A stretch of 14,658 nucleotides of DNA from CAZVWJ01 sp964631325 (GTDB lineage: Bacteria > T1Sed10-126). The stretch is taken from assembly GCA_964631325.1 (NCBI GenBank), contig CAZVWJ010000060.1, positions 1 through 14,658 on the forward strand, given 5' to 3'. Positions 6,275 through 12,544 of the stretch are shown piece by piece. The notes below the pieces were generated by a model. That model was not told where the DNA came from, did no database searches, and worked only from the letters and a program-made list of their open reading frames with translations. A program made the translations under genes and the position numbers. Position 1 is the first letter of the stretch. The number at the start of each line of letters is the position of its first letter.

Positions 6275-7471
6275 TCACGGGGAAAGTGTATCAAGAGTAG
6301 TATTTAGTTTATCCAGTAATTCGTCCACCTGAGTCTCATCGATAATTAAGGGAGGAACAAAACGGAGACAGTTATCTCCGGCGATGCCAACAATCAACCC
6401 ATTTTCCCGGGCTTTATTCATCGCCTTTGAAGCATCCACCGAGTCCGCAAGCACCAGGGCCTGCATCAGGCCAATTCCCCGTTCAGCTTCAACGAATTGA
6501 TACTTTCCCACTAAATCCACCAGCCCCGTTTGAAGTCGTTTTGACTGCCGGCGCACATTAGCAAGAATATCCTCAACCTCAATCGCTTCCAGCACAGCAA
6601 GGGCCATTTTACAGACAAAGGGATTGCCACCAAAAGTGGAAGCGTGTTCACCGGACTGCAGCCCCGCCTCTTTTAGTTCACGACGAACAAGCAATGCCCC
6701 GATGGGAACGCCGCCCCCCAACCCTTTTGCCAGGGTAACCAGGTCAGGCTGAAGGTCATAGTGCTGATGGCAGAAAAACTCACCGGAGCGCCCCATCCCG
6801 GTCTGAACTTCATCAAGCACAAGCAGGACATCATTGGCGGTACAAATTTCCCGCACCCCTTCAAAATAAGCTGGTGCAGCCGGAATAACTCCACCCTCGC
6901 CCTGGACGGGTTCCATCAACAGGGCGCAGGTATCAGAATTAATCCGGGCTTCCAGGGCCTCAAGGTCATTGTAGGGAACATAATCAAAACCCTCGGGCAG
7001 AGGCTCAAAACCAGCCCGATATTTTTCCTGCCCGGTTGCGGCCAGGGCGCCAAGAGTGCGACCGTGAAAAGAATTTTGAAAGGTAAGGATTTCCCGCCCT
7101 CCACTGCCCCGACGCTGACTGAACCGGCGCACAAATTTAATCGCCGCTTCATTTGCTTCGGCGCCACTGTTACAGAAAAAAGCCGCAGCTTCAAAACTGA
7201 TCCCCGAAAGACGACGAGCAAGTTTAAATTGTTCTTTAATGTGAAATAGATTTGAAACGTGGTAAATATCATTTGCCGCTTTTTCTGCCGTCTCGACAAG
7301 ATACGGATGGCGATAACCGAGTATATTAACCGCGATTCCGGCAAGTGCATCCAGGTAACGGTTACCCGCTTCATCGTAAAGTAAGGCTCCGGCACCTCGT
7401 TCAAAGCTGACCGGTAAACGGTCATATACTGGGATTAAATACTCCTCCGCTTCTTCAAACCACTCACTCAT
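6275..7471 (-). CDS. argD: Acetylornithine aminotransferase (PLP, class III)
   Basis: It converts N-acetylglutamate 5-semialdehyde and glutamate to N-acetylornithine and 2-oxoglutarate. The 398-aa protein has the class-III layout: FFCNSGAEANEAAIK (98-112) at the phosphate-binding turn, FHGRTLGAL (135-143), the cofactor-binding LDEVQTGMGR (219-228) and the Schiff-base lysine K249 in TLAKGLGGG. The C-terminal motif GLMQALVL is also typical. The open frame extends to a TTG at 7489, but the ATG at 7471 has GGAG 9 bases upstream, so I use the ATG. It overlaps the end of argB by 8 bases (ATGAGTGA), implying translational coupling. By sequence alone ArgD cannot be separated from succinylornithine or diaminopimelate-pathway activity, but the argB neighbour supports arginine synthesis. 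Confidence 0.93.
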   Translation of the reverse strand: MSEWFEEAEEYLIPVYDRLPVSFERGAGALLYDEAGNRYLDALAGIAVNILGYRHPYLVETAEKAANDIYHVSNLFHIKEQFKLARRLSGISFEAAAFFCNSGAEANEAAIKFVRRFSQRRGSGGREILTFQNSFHGRTLGALAATGQEKYRAGFEPLPEGFDYVPYNDLEALEARINSDTCALLMEPVQGEGGVIPAAPAYFEGVREICTANDVLLVLDEVQTGMGRSGEFFCHQHYDLQPDLVTLAKGLGGGVPIGALLVRRELKEAGLQSGEHASTFGGNPFVCKMALAVLEAIEVEDILANVRRQSKRLQTGLVDLVGKYQFVEAERGIGLMQALVLADSVDASKAMNKARENGLIVGIAGDNCLRFVPPLIIDETQVDELLDKLNTTLDTLSP

Positions 7472-8345
7472 TTTTCGCGTCTCCAGCAATTATTTGAGTC
7501 CCTATCCCCTGGTCTGTTAACAGTTCCAGCAACAGTGAATGAAGCCAGCTACCATCAATAATATGCGTTTTTTCAACGCCCCCCTGCAGAGCATGACAAC
7601 CTGCTTTCGCTTTGGGGACCATTCCACCGGCGATAGTTTCATTCTCAATTAAATCACTGACCGAATCAGTAGTAACAGTTGAAAGTAATTCCCCCTCAGA
7701 CATAATCCCCTGAACGTCAGTGAGGAAAATCAAGCGGCGAGCAGAAAGGGAGGCGGCAAGGGAACCGGCAACGGCATCCGCATTCATATTGTAGGTAGTT
7801 CCCTGTTCATCAACACCAATCGGGGCAATAACCGGGACGTAGGACTTTTCCTCAAGCAGTTCGAGGGGAAGCGGATTAACATCTTTGACTTCTCCCACCT
7901 GGCCGAGATCCACCTCAGAATCCTGCCGGGATTGAAGAGCCCGGGCACAGAACATCTGGCCATCTTTACCGGAAAGGCCAATCGCTCGCGCCCCGGCCCG
8001 GTTAATTAAATCAACCAGGTCTTTGTTAACCCGCCCGGCAAGAACCATCTCCACGACTTCCATGGTCTCAGCATCAGTTACCCGCTGGCCCTCCACAAAC
8101 TGGCTACTTATCCCCATCTTCTCCAGGGTAGCTCCTATGGCCGGCCCGCCTCCATGAACCACAAGGGGTTTTAAACCAACATACTGAAGCAAGACAATGT
8201 CCTCGGCCACAGATTTTTTCAGTTGTTCGTCCTGCATTACACTGCCGCCGAATTTGATTACAATTTTCTCTCCGTGAAATTTCTGGATATAGGGCAGAGC
8301 CTCGGCAAGAATTTTAGCCCGGTCATCCAAATTATCTCTACTCAC
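7464..8345 (-). CDS. argB: Acetylglutamate kinase
   Basis: It phosphorylates N-acetylglutamate with ATP, the second step of arginine synthesis. The 293-aa protein carries IVIKFGGSVM (28-37), VHGGGPAIG (63-71), a VTDAETMEVVEMVLAG segment (89-104), the substrate site YNMNADAVAG (185-194) and GGMVPKAKAG (240-249). The N-terminal helix before the kinase core (AEALPYIQKFHG) is the feature of the hexameric, arginine-feedback-inhibited type, so inhibition by arginine is likely. The start is GTG; AAAGG lies 5 bases upstream, inside the end of the ROK gene, whose stop is 2 bases before this start. argC and argJ are not in the window, so the rest of the pathway must be encoded elsewhere. Confidence 0.95.
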   Translation of the reverse strand: MSRDNLDDRAKILAEALPYIQKFHGEKIVIKFGGSVMQDEQLKKSVAEDIVLLQYVGLKPLVVHGGGPAIGATLEKMGISSQFVEGQRVTDAETMEVVEMVLAGRVNKDLVDLINRAGARAIGLSGKDGQMFCARALQSRQDSEVDLGQVGEVKDVNPLPLELLEEKSYVPVIAPIGVDEQGTTYNMNADAVAGSLAASLSARRLIFLTDVQGIMSEGELLSTVTTDSVSDLIENETIAGGMVPKAKAGCHALQGGVEKTHIIDGSWLHSLLLELLTDQGIGTQIIAGDAKNE

Positions 8346-8347
8346 GG

Positions 8348-9253
8348 CTACCTTTTTTCACCACTCTGCCAGCGCCAGAAGGCCGCTGGCCCTTTCAAAA
8401 CATCATCTTCGCGCAGTTGCCCGAGAGTCACAACAGGAAGACCTTTAAACTGTTCCATTATGTAATTCTGCATTTGATCTTTTACCGAAGAAAGCCATTG
8501 TTTGTAAGAACCGGTTAGGCCACCAGTTAAGACTATCCTCTCCGGATCAAGCATCATGATGACAGTGCCCAGCAAGTGAGCTAACTTTAATTCAAATTTT
8601 CCCCGGAGCTGACGTAAATCCTCGTTATCGGTGGTGAAAAATTCGGGAAGTTCACAGGTAACATCAATTTTTTTCATCTGATTCTTCAATCCTTTACCGG
8701 ACAACCAGGTAAGAGCACTGCCCGGTGGGAGATCCTCGAAAACTTCCCCTTCAGTCTCCAAACTGACGTGCTCCAGTTCCATAATCGAACCGCGACGACC
8801 CTGCTGGGGCTTCCCCCCCCACAGCAGAGCCGAGCCCATGTTTTCTCCAAGCGAAATAACGACTCCACTGTTCATTCCGCTTAATTCTCCCTGAAGCCAC
8901 TCTCCGACCAATAAAGCTTCCACGTCATTAACCAATTGTACAGGCCGGCCGAGTTCATCCTGGATTTTGCCGAGGGCTGTTGCTTCTTCCATCCAGGGAA
9001 GATCCGCACACCGGCTGCGAACGTAATTATCCTCCCAGTCCACGGTAGCCGGGAGGGCAATAGTTATTCCTTCCACCAAGTATTCTTCCTCGTATTCTCG
9101 GAGGAGGTCAATAAAATTATCAAGTCCTTTTTCACGTATATCAGCCGTGGCGTGCTGACTGACGTCGGAAACGTTACCGGCTTCATCCACCCGGCCAATT
9201 TTACAGGTAGCCCCCCCAATATCAACTGAAATAACTGACGCCTTTTCTTCCAT
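8348..9253 (-). CDS. Divergent ROK-family sugar kinase-like protein, first gene of the arg operon
   Basis: It has an actin-like ATPase/kinase fold of the ROK family (301 aa): phosphate loop DIGGATCKIG (11-20), TIALPATVD (64-72), catalytic-base motif LVNDVEALLVGE (107-118), ISLGENMGSALLW (133-145) in place of the usual GTGIG loop, and adenosine motif VLTGGLTGS (241-249). The zinc site of typical ROK proteins (GH followed by CxCGxxGC) is reduced: EHVS (161-164) keeps one His but the cysteines are absent. There is no N-terminal DNA-binding domain, so it is a kinase rather than an NagC/XylR-type repressor. AAGGAGG precedes the ATG by about 8 bases. It is packed 2 bases ahead of argB. The substrate is unknown; a hexose or N-acetyl sugar is the family default, and the arginine context is unexplained. 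Confidence 0.8.
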   Translation of the reverse strand: MEEKASVISVDIGGATCKIGRVDEAGNVSDVSQHATADIREKGLDNFIDLLREYEEEYLVEGITIALPATVDWEDNYVRSRCADLPWMEEATALGKIQDELGRPVQLVNDVEALLVGEWLQGELSGMNSGVVISLGENMGSALLWGGKPQQGRRGSIMELEHVSLETEGEVFEDLPPGSALTWLSGKGLKNQMKKIDVTCELPEFFTTDNEDLRQLRGKFELKLAHLLGTVIMMLDPERIVLTGGLTGSYKQWLSSVKDQMQNYIMEQFKGLPVVTLGQLREDDVLKGPAAFWRWQSGEKR

Positions 9254-9309
9254 TGTTTACTGCCTCCTTCTGTATAACATGAACAACCTCGCTCGTGTTT
9301 GTAGATTCA

Positions 9310-9338
9310 ATTTTAACTCAACGAATATCGTTCGATAA
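9310..9338 (-). promoter_or_regulatory. Tentative promoter/operator of the ROK-argB-argD operon
   Basis: On the minus strand TAAAAT (from 9310-9315) could be a -10, with a poor -35 (TTATCG, from 9333-9338) 17 bases upstream. AACGA-ATA-TCGTT (9320-9332), a perfect 5-bp inverted repeat, falls between them and could be an operator. It does not match the usual ArgR box (TGAAT-N4-ATTCA). Confidence 0.25.
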
Positions 9339-9558
9339 AGCTGTTTTTATCCAGAGTAACATTACTGCTAAGAACACAATATTATAGCTTGAAAGAAGCC
9401 GTAAACACAGCAATTTATTTAGCCCACAATAATAGAATTATGAGCCGACCGAAGTTACGGAAAGAAGAACAAATAACAAATTTCTCCGTCTTTCAGTGAA
9501 GAAAAGTTTATTATGCCATAAAAAATAATCATGCCCTTTCTCCGGCAACCAATTACTC

Positions 9559-9590
9559 CTGAACCATTGGACAATTGTCCAATGGTTCAG
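9559..9590. repeat. Perfect 32-bp palindrome
   Basis: Sixteen bases, CTGAACCATTGGACAA, are followed at once by their exact reverse complement, with no spacer. Beyond a 3-base bulge (CTC, 9556-9558), AATTA (9551-9555) again pairs with TAATT (9591-9595). Neither strand has a T-run after it, so it is not a typical terminator. It could be a large operator, a cruciform site or a mobile-element remnant. Confidence 0.85.
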
Positions 9591-9645
9591 TAATTCAGAG
9601 CTAATGAAAGAAAGGCAATATTTTACAAATGAGTTTTATAACCGG

Positions 9646-9675
9646 CTACAAACAGAGAGAACGGTAAGTTATAAT
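9646..9675 (+). promoter_or_regulatory. Promoter of tRNA-Thr
   Basis: A consensus -10, TATAAT (9670-9675), lies 11 bases before the mature tRNA, right for a short 5' leader. The -35 is poor (CTACAA, 9646-9651, spacing 18). Confidence 0.5.
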
Positions 9676-9686
9676 ATTTACGTTTT

Positions 9687-9758
9687 GCCGGGGTAGCTCA
9701 GTGGGAGAGCGGCTCACTCGTAATGAGCAGGTCGGCGGTTCGAATCCGCTCCCCGGCT
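9687..9758 (+). tRNA. tRNA-Thr (anticodon CGT)
   Basis: Full cloverleaf: acceptor GCCGGGG/CCCCGGC, D stem GCTC/GAGC, anticodon stem GCTCA/TGAGC around loop CTCGTAA (anticodon CGT, decoding ACG), T arm GGCGGTTCGAATCCGCT with a possible wobble or mismatch near its base, and discriminator T. The 3' CCA is not encoded, so CCA must be added enzymatically. Only 4 bases separate it from the stop of the convergent ankyrin gene. Confidence 0.95.
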
Positions 9759-9762
9759 TTTG

Positions 9763-10806
9763 TTAGTCGTGGCCACCGTGCTGACGTAGAAATTCAACCA
9801 CTTCGATACGTCCCGCCTCCCGAGCCAACTGCAGGGGAGTCTTACCAGCCGCGGAAAGAACATTGAGATCAGCCCATTTTTCCTCCAACAAACTCACAAT
9901 TTCAAGCTGACCTTCTGCCGCAGCCTGGTGAAGCGGAGTCCAGCCCCGATTGGTTTTTAAATCAATCTTAGCTTTATTATTGAGCAAGAACTGAGCCACA
10001 TTTACCTGCGCAGATTTTATAGCTGAATGCAAAGGAGTCCAGCCGTTTTTATCTTGAATATTCACCCGGGCTCCTTTGTTCACCAGCAACCGGACAAGTT
10101 TCTGGTTACCATCAGCGGCCGCCAGGTGAAGCACCGTGGCCCCGTCATCCCGGGGGATATTTACCTTTGCTCCCGATTTAATAAGCTCTGCGGCCTGCTT
10201 ATAAGAGTTCTGCCGGACCGCGAGGTGGAGGGGGAGAGCGCCAGCATTATTCTGAACGTTCACCCGGGCTCCCTGGTTAAGCAGGTAACGAATGGCTTCC
10301 CTATTTTTTTGCCGGACAGCCAGATGCAGAACTGTATTCCCCTTATTTGAGGGTAGATTTACTTTCGCTCCAGCCTCCATTAGACTTTTGATGATGCCCA
10401 GTGAACCCTGGCTAACTGCAAGATGAAGCGGAGTCCAACTATCTGCTCTTTTGAAATTTACTTTTGCACCGTGCTGATTCAAACAATTAATTAATTTTGA
10501 AGAATTGTTCTTTACCGCCATAAATACTGCTTTTTTCACTTCTTGTTTCGCCGGTTGCAACCGCGCTCCTTTTTGTAATAACAGACAAACTATTTCAGAA
10601 TTCTCTTTCGTTAGTGCCCGCTCAAGCGGAGTTGTTTCACCAGCCAGTCTGGCATTAGCATTAACTCCTTGTTTCAGGATTGTTTTGATCCGTGACAACT
10701 CCCCGCGATCAATTGCTCGATGCAGGTCAGCCGCCCGGGGAGCACAACCAAACAAAACCAACGTTAACGCAAAAAAAGTCAAAAGATTTCGAAAACGAAC
10801 AAACAT
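9763..10806 (-). CDS. Ankyrin-repeat lipoprotein
   Basis: The 347-aa protein has a signal peptide ending in lipobox LFGC (lipid attachment at Cys21), followed by about ten ankyrin repeats of 32-34 residues from residue 25 to the C-terminus. The clearest are those starting SWTPLHLA (123), GNTVLHLA (156), GALPLHLA (189), GATVLHLA (222), GWTPLHSA (255), GWTPLHQA (288) and GKTPLQLA (321). Repeats 1-3 are degenerate. Ankyrin arrays bind proteins; here the array would face outside the inner membrane or line the periplasm. The partner is unknown and no toxin or secretion gene adjoins. AAGGAGG lies about 12 bases before the ATG. The gene has its own promoter and is convergent with tRNA-Thr with no visible terminator between them. 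Confidence 0.9.
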   Translation of the reverse strand: MFVRFRNLLTFFALTLVLFGCAPRAADLHRAIDRGELSRIKTILKQGVNANARLAGETTPLERALTKENSEIVCLLLQKGARLQPAKQEVKKAVFMAVKNNSSKLINCLNQHGAKVNFKRADSWTPLHLAVSQGSLGIIKSLMEAGAKVNLPSNKGNTVLHLAVRQKNREAIRYLLNQGARVNVQNNAGALPLHLAVRQNSYKQAAELIKSGAKVNIPRDDGATVLHLAAADGNQKLVRLLVNKGARVNIQDKNGWTPLHSAIKSAQVNVAQFLLNNKAKIDLKTNRGWTPLHQAAAEGQLEIVSLLEEKWADLNVLSAAGKTPLQLAREAGRIEVVEFLRQHGGHD

Positions 10807-10847
10807 TCTTATAGTTAGCCTCCTTTTTTTCAGGGAAGGTCTATTTA

Positions 10848-10877
10848 TCTATATTGAAAATCCCTGGTTAAGTTCAA
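10848..10877 (-). promoter_or_regulatory. Promoter of the ankyrin lipoprotein gene
   Basis: On the minus strand, -35 TTGAAC (10872-10877), 18-base spacer, -10 TATAGA (10848-10853), about 40 bases before the ATG. CAGGGA and TCCCTG form an inverted repeat spanning this stretch. Confidence 0.45.
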
Positions 10878-10897
10878 CCCTCTCCTGAGAGCTTCCG

Positions 10898-10926
10898 CTC
10901 ACAAAATGCTTACAAAAAGATATAAT
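10898..10926 (+). promoter_or_regulatory. Promoter of ispH
   Basis: -35 CTCACA (10898-10903, 4 of 6), 17-base spacer, -10 TATAAT (10921-10926). It is divergent from the ankyrin-gene promoter 20 bases away. Confidence 0.6.
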
Positions 10927-10980
10927 TACTCTGGAAATAGGATATATCTTCATTCAGTAAATTTGAAGGAGGAAAGTTAA

Positions 10981-12111
10981 ATGAACTCAGTGAAAGAACA
11001 ATTCCTAAAAAAGGAACTGCTGGGATTAGCAAAACGAAGTAAGATAACACGGCGTAATGATATGGAGTTGGGAAGTAATAAGATTATAAAGGATAACCTA
11101 ACTATACAACTGGCCGACATCTGGGGATTTTGTTACGGTGTTCTTTATGCACTTGAGGAAGTAGGACGGGTACTTGAAGAAAACCCTCAAAAAAAAATTT
11201 GGGTCCTGGGAGATTTAATTCACAATCCCCGGGTTAACGAAAAGCTTAAACAATTGGGGGCGGAATTTATTGGTTTTACCGATATCGCCCAAATTCAAAA
11301 GGGTGATCTGGTAATTATCCCTGCCTTTGGGACAAAGAAAAAAGTCCTTAAGAAACTAAAAAACTTAGACATTGAACTTATCAACACCACCTGTCCGGAA
11401 GTTCAAAAAGTGGAAAAAAAAGTTAGAAAATTCAATCAGCAGGACTACACGGTCATCATTCACGGTAAATACGAACACCAGGAGTCAATTGCCACCAGTT
11501 CCTACGCCAATAAATACTTAATTGTCAGAAATTTATCCGAGGCTAAATATATCTGTAATTATCTCTCCGGCGGCAAGGAAAAAGATAAATTTTTAGAAAA
11601 ATTCAGTAATGCTACACCTGAGCATTTTGATCCCGAACAAGATCTCAAGAAGATCGGGCTGGCAAACCAGACAACGATGTTAATGAACGATTCCCTACAA
11701 ATTTTTAATTTATTTCAGGAAACTATTGAAGCCAGAGACGGAAATTTGAAAAATATTGAGACAATTGAAACAATTTGTAGTGCCACCCAGGACAGGCAAG
11801 ATGCAATGAAAGCACTTATCAAAGAAGACAATTTCGATTTTTTTCTCGTGGTAGGAGGACATATAAGTTCCAATACTCAGAACCTGGCCCGAACGGTCAA
11901 CAATTCAAGTAACATCCCGGTTTATCACGTAGAGGAAGCAACTGATTTTTCTCAAGATAAAATTAGATATTTACCGGCCGGAAAAAAAGAAACCACGGAA
12001 AAAGAAAACTGGCTGCCGGCGGGTAAAATAAATGTCGGAATTACTGCGGGCGCAAGCACTCCCCACTCCCAACTTGAAGAAGTGATCCACAAATTACTTG
12101 ATATTTATTGA
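10981..12111 (+). CDS. ispH: 4-hydroxy-3-methylbut-2-enyl diphosphate reductase, long (cyanobacterial/plant) type
   Basis: IspH (LytB) is the last enzyme of the MEP isoprenoid pathway and reduces HMBPP to IPP and DMAPP with a [4Fe-4S] cluster. The three cluster cysteines are present: C51 in GFCYGV, C138 in NTTCPEV and C266 in ETICSATQDRQDA. The His/Glu active-site regions are DLIHNPRVN (78-86) and HGKYEHQESIATSS (161-174), with VVGGHISSNT (290-299) and ITAGASTP (354-361) downstream. At 376 aa, with a 40-residue N-terminal extension, the HGKYxH form of the second motif and inserted segments near 198-225 and 325-350, it matches the cyanobacterial/plastid branch rather than the roughly 310-aa form of most bacteria. 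AAGGAGG lies 8 bases before the ATG. It is a single-gene unit and no other MEP gene is near. Confidence 0.93.
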   Translation: MNSVKEQFLKKELLGLAKRSKITRRNDMELGSNKIIKDNLTIQLADIWGFCYGVLYALEEVGRVLEENPQKKIWVLGDLIHNPRVNEKLKQLGAEFIGFTDIAQIQKGDLVIIPAFGTKKKVLKKLKNLDIELINTTCPEVQKVEKKVRKFNQQDYTVIIHGKYEHQESIATSSYANKYLIVRNLSEAKYICNYLSGGKEKDKFLEKFSNATPEHFDPEQDLKKIGLANQTTMLMNDSLQIFNLFQETIEARDGNLKNIETIETICSATQDRQDAMKALIKEDNFDFFLVVGGHISSNTQNLARTVNNSSNIPVYHVEEATDFSQDKIRYLPAGKKETTEKENWLPAGKINVGITAGASTPHSQLEEVIHKLLDIY

Positions 12112-12171
12112 GCCACGCATTTTAAAATAATTCCCGGCCGGTACTGAGATAAGCATTTTGAGTTTTTTATT

Positions 12172-12373
12172 TTTTTAAGTACCTGGATTCAACTAACAAG
12201 TGCAACAACTTCCCTTCCAACATCCCCCCCTTGATGGGGGAAGATGGGGGTGGACACTGTTCGCGTTATCGTCCCCCTCCCCTTAATCCCCTCCCACCAG
12301 GGGAGGGGAGATATAGTGGCAGTCGTTGGTGTTTTATGTTGCACTTGGCTGTTGAATTCACCGTACATAAAAA
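12172..12373. repeat. MITE-like element with roughly 35-bp imperfect terminal inverted repeats
   Basis: The left arm (12172-12207) and the reverse complement of the right arm (12337-12373) agree at about 30 of 37 aligned columns. This includes the exact strings CAAGTGCAACA and ATTCAAC and the outer GTAC. The arms enclose about 129 bases with G/C hairpins and no open frame for a transposase. Size and structure fit a MITE; I see no clear target-site duplication. Confidence 0.6.
12221..12308. repeat. G/C hairpin pair inside the inverted-repeat element
   Basis: Hairpin A: CCCCC (12226-12230), loop TTGAT, GGGGG (12236-12240), followed by AAGATGGGGGTGG. Hairpin B: CCCCTCCC (12288-12295), loop ACCAG, GGGAGGGG (12301-12308). 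Hairpin A resembles, in opposite orientation, the hairpins at 1411 and 3438 (C5, pentaloop, G5, AAGA). Such C/G-run interspersed repeats occur in many bacterial genomes. Confidence 0.6.
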
Positions 12374-12404
12374 TGGCCGGGTGCTCGCCGCGAGCACCCG
12401 GCCA
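12374..12404 (-). terminator. Strong rho-independent terminator of the nlpD-sigma operon
   Basis: TGGCCGGGTGCTCG (12374-12387), loop CCG, then its exact reverse complement (12391-12404): a perfect 14-bp G/C-rich stem. On the minus strand it is followed by TTTTT (12369-12373). It lies 141 bases past the sigma factor stop, giving that mRNA a long 3' UTR. Confidence 0.85.
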
Positions 12405-12422
12405 ACACTATAATAAGTGCGT

Positions 12423-12491
12423 TAGAGTGCAAGTTCTACCGATGGGAAGTCTTTAGCTCTCACAAGAGGGAGCTTGAACTTAAGCACTCTA
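12423..12491 (-). other. Foldable segment in the 3' UTR of the sigma factor gene
   Basis: TAGAGTGC (12423-12430) pairs with GCACTCTA (12484-12491). After a 2-base bulge, AAGTTC (12431-12436) pairs with GAACTT (12476-12481). Inside, AGCTCTC (12455-12461) pairs with the G68-T74 side (12468-12474) around loop ACAAGA. This makes a 14-bp bulged stem with an inner hairpin. ACTATATAGT (12491-12500) adjoins it. It could be a 3'-UTR-derived small RNA or the end of an old IS200/IS605-like element. I recognise no known RNA family. Confidence 0.45.
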
Positions 12492-12544
12492 CTATATAGT
12501 TTCGTTATCAGGGGGAAAAACTTTAACTTTTTTTCGAAAAAAGT

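Larger units (their letters stand above)
9254..9686. other. Gene-free region between the ROK gene and tRNA-Thr
   Basis: No convincing gene lies in these 433 bases. They contain the 5' leader of the ROK-argB-argD operon (minus), a 13-bp palindrome (9320-9332), a 20-codon open frame with no Shine-Dalgarno site (9440-9499, beginning MSRPKLRKEEQ), a perfect 32-bp palindrome (9559-9590) and the tRNA-Thr promoter. The stretch is A/T-rich. Confidence 0.7.
12112..12544. other. Gene-free region between convergent ispH and the sigma factor gene
   Basis: No gene is credible here. A T-rich stretch (about 12162-12176, two T-runs) may end ispH transcripts but has no good stem. Then come an inverted-repeat element of about 200 bp, a strong minus-strand terminator (12374-12404) and a foldable segment (12423-12491). 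Next to the sigma stop codon lies the near-palindrome ACTTTTTTTCGAAAAAAGT (12526-12544). Confidence 0.7.

Noticed and set aside
6761..7249. 162-codon plus-strand open frame
   Set aside because: It lies antisense to argD, whose motifs are clear; the translation has no recognisable domain.
9301..9340. ArgR box upstream of the arg operon
   Set aside because: No TGAAT-N4-ATTCA type match; the only palindrome there (AACGA-ATA-TCGTT) does not fit.
9559..9590. Palindrome as a bidirectional terminator
   Set aside because: No loop and no T-run on either strand; it also lies upstream of the tRNA-Thr promoter.
10027..10350. Plus-strand open frame across the ankyrin gene
   Set aside because: Shadow of the repetitive ankyrin coding sequence on the opposite strand.
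9900..10700. Regularly spaced repeats suggesting a CRISPR array
   Set aside because: The period is about 99 bases and in frame; the repeats are ankyrin codons of one protein.
12231..12456. Two overlapping plus-strand open frames of 60-70 codons
   Set aside because: They run through C/G-run hairpins of the inverted-repeat element, with low-complexity translations and no ribosome-binding site.
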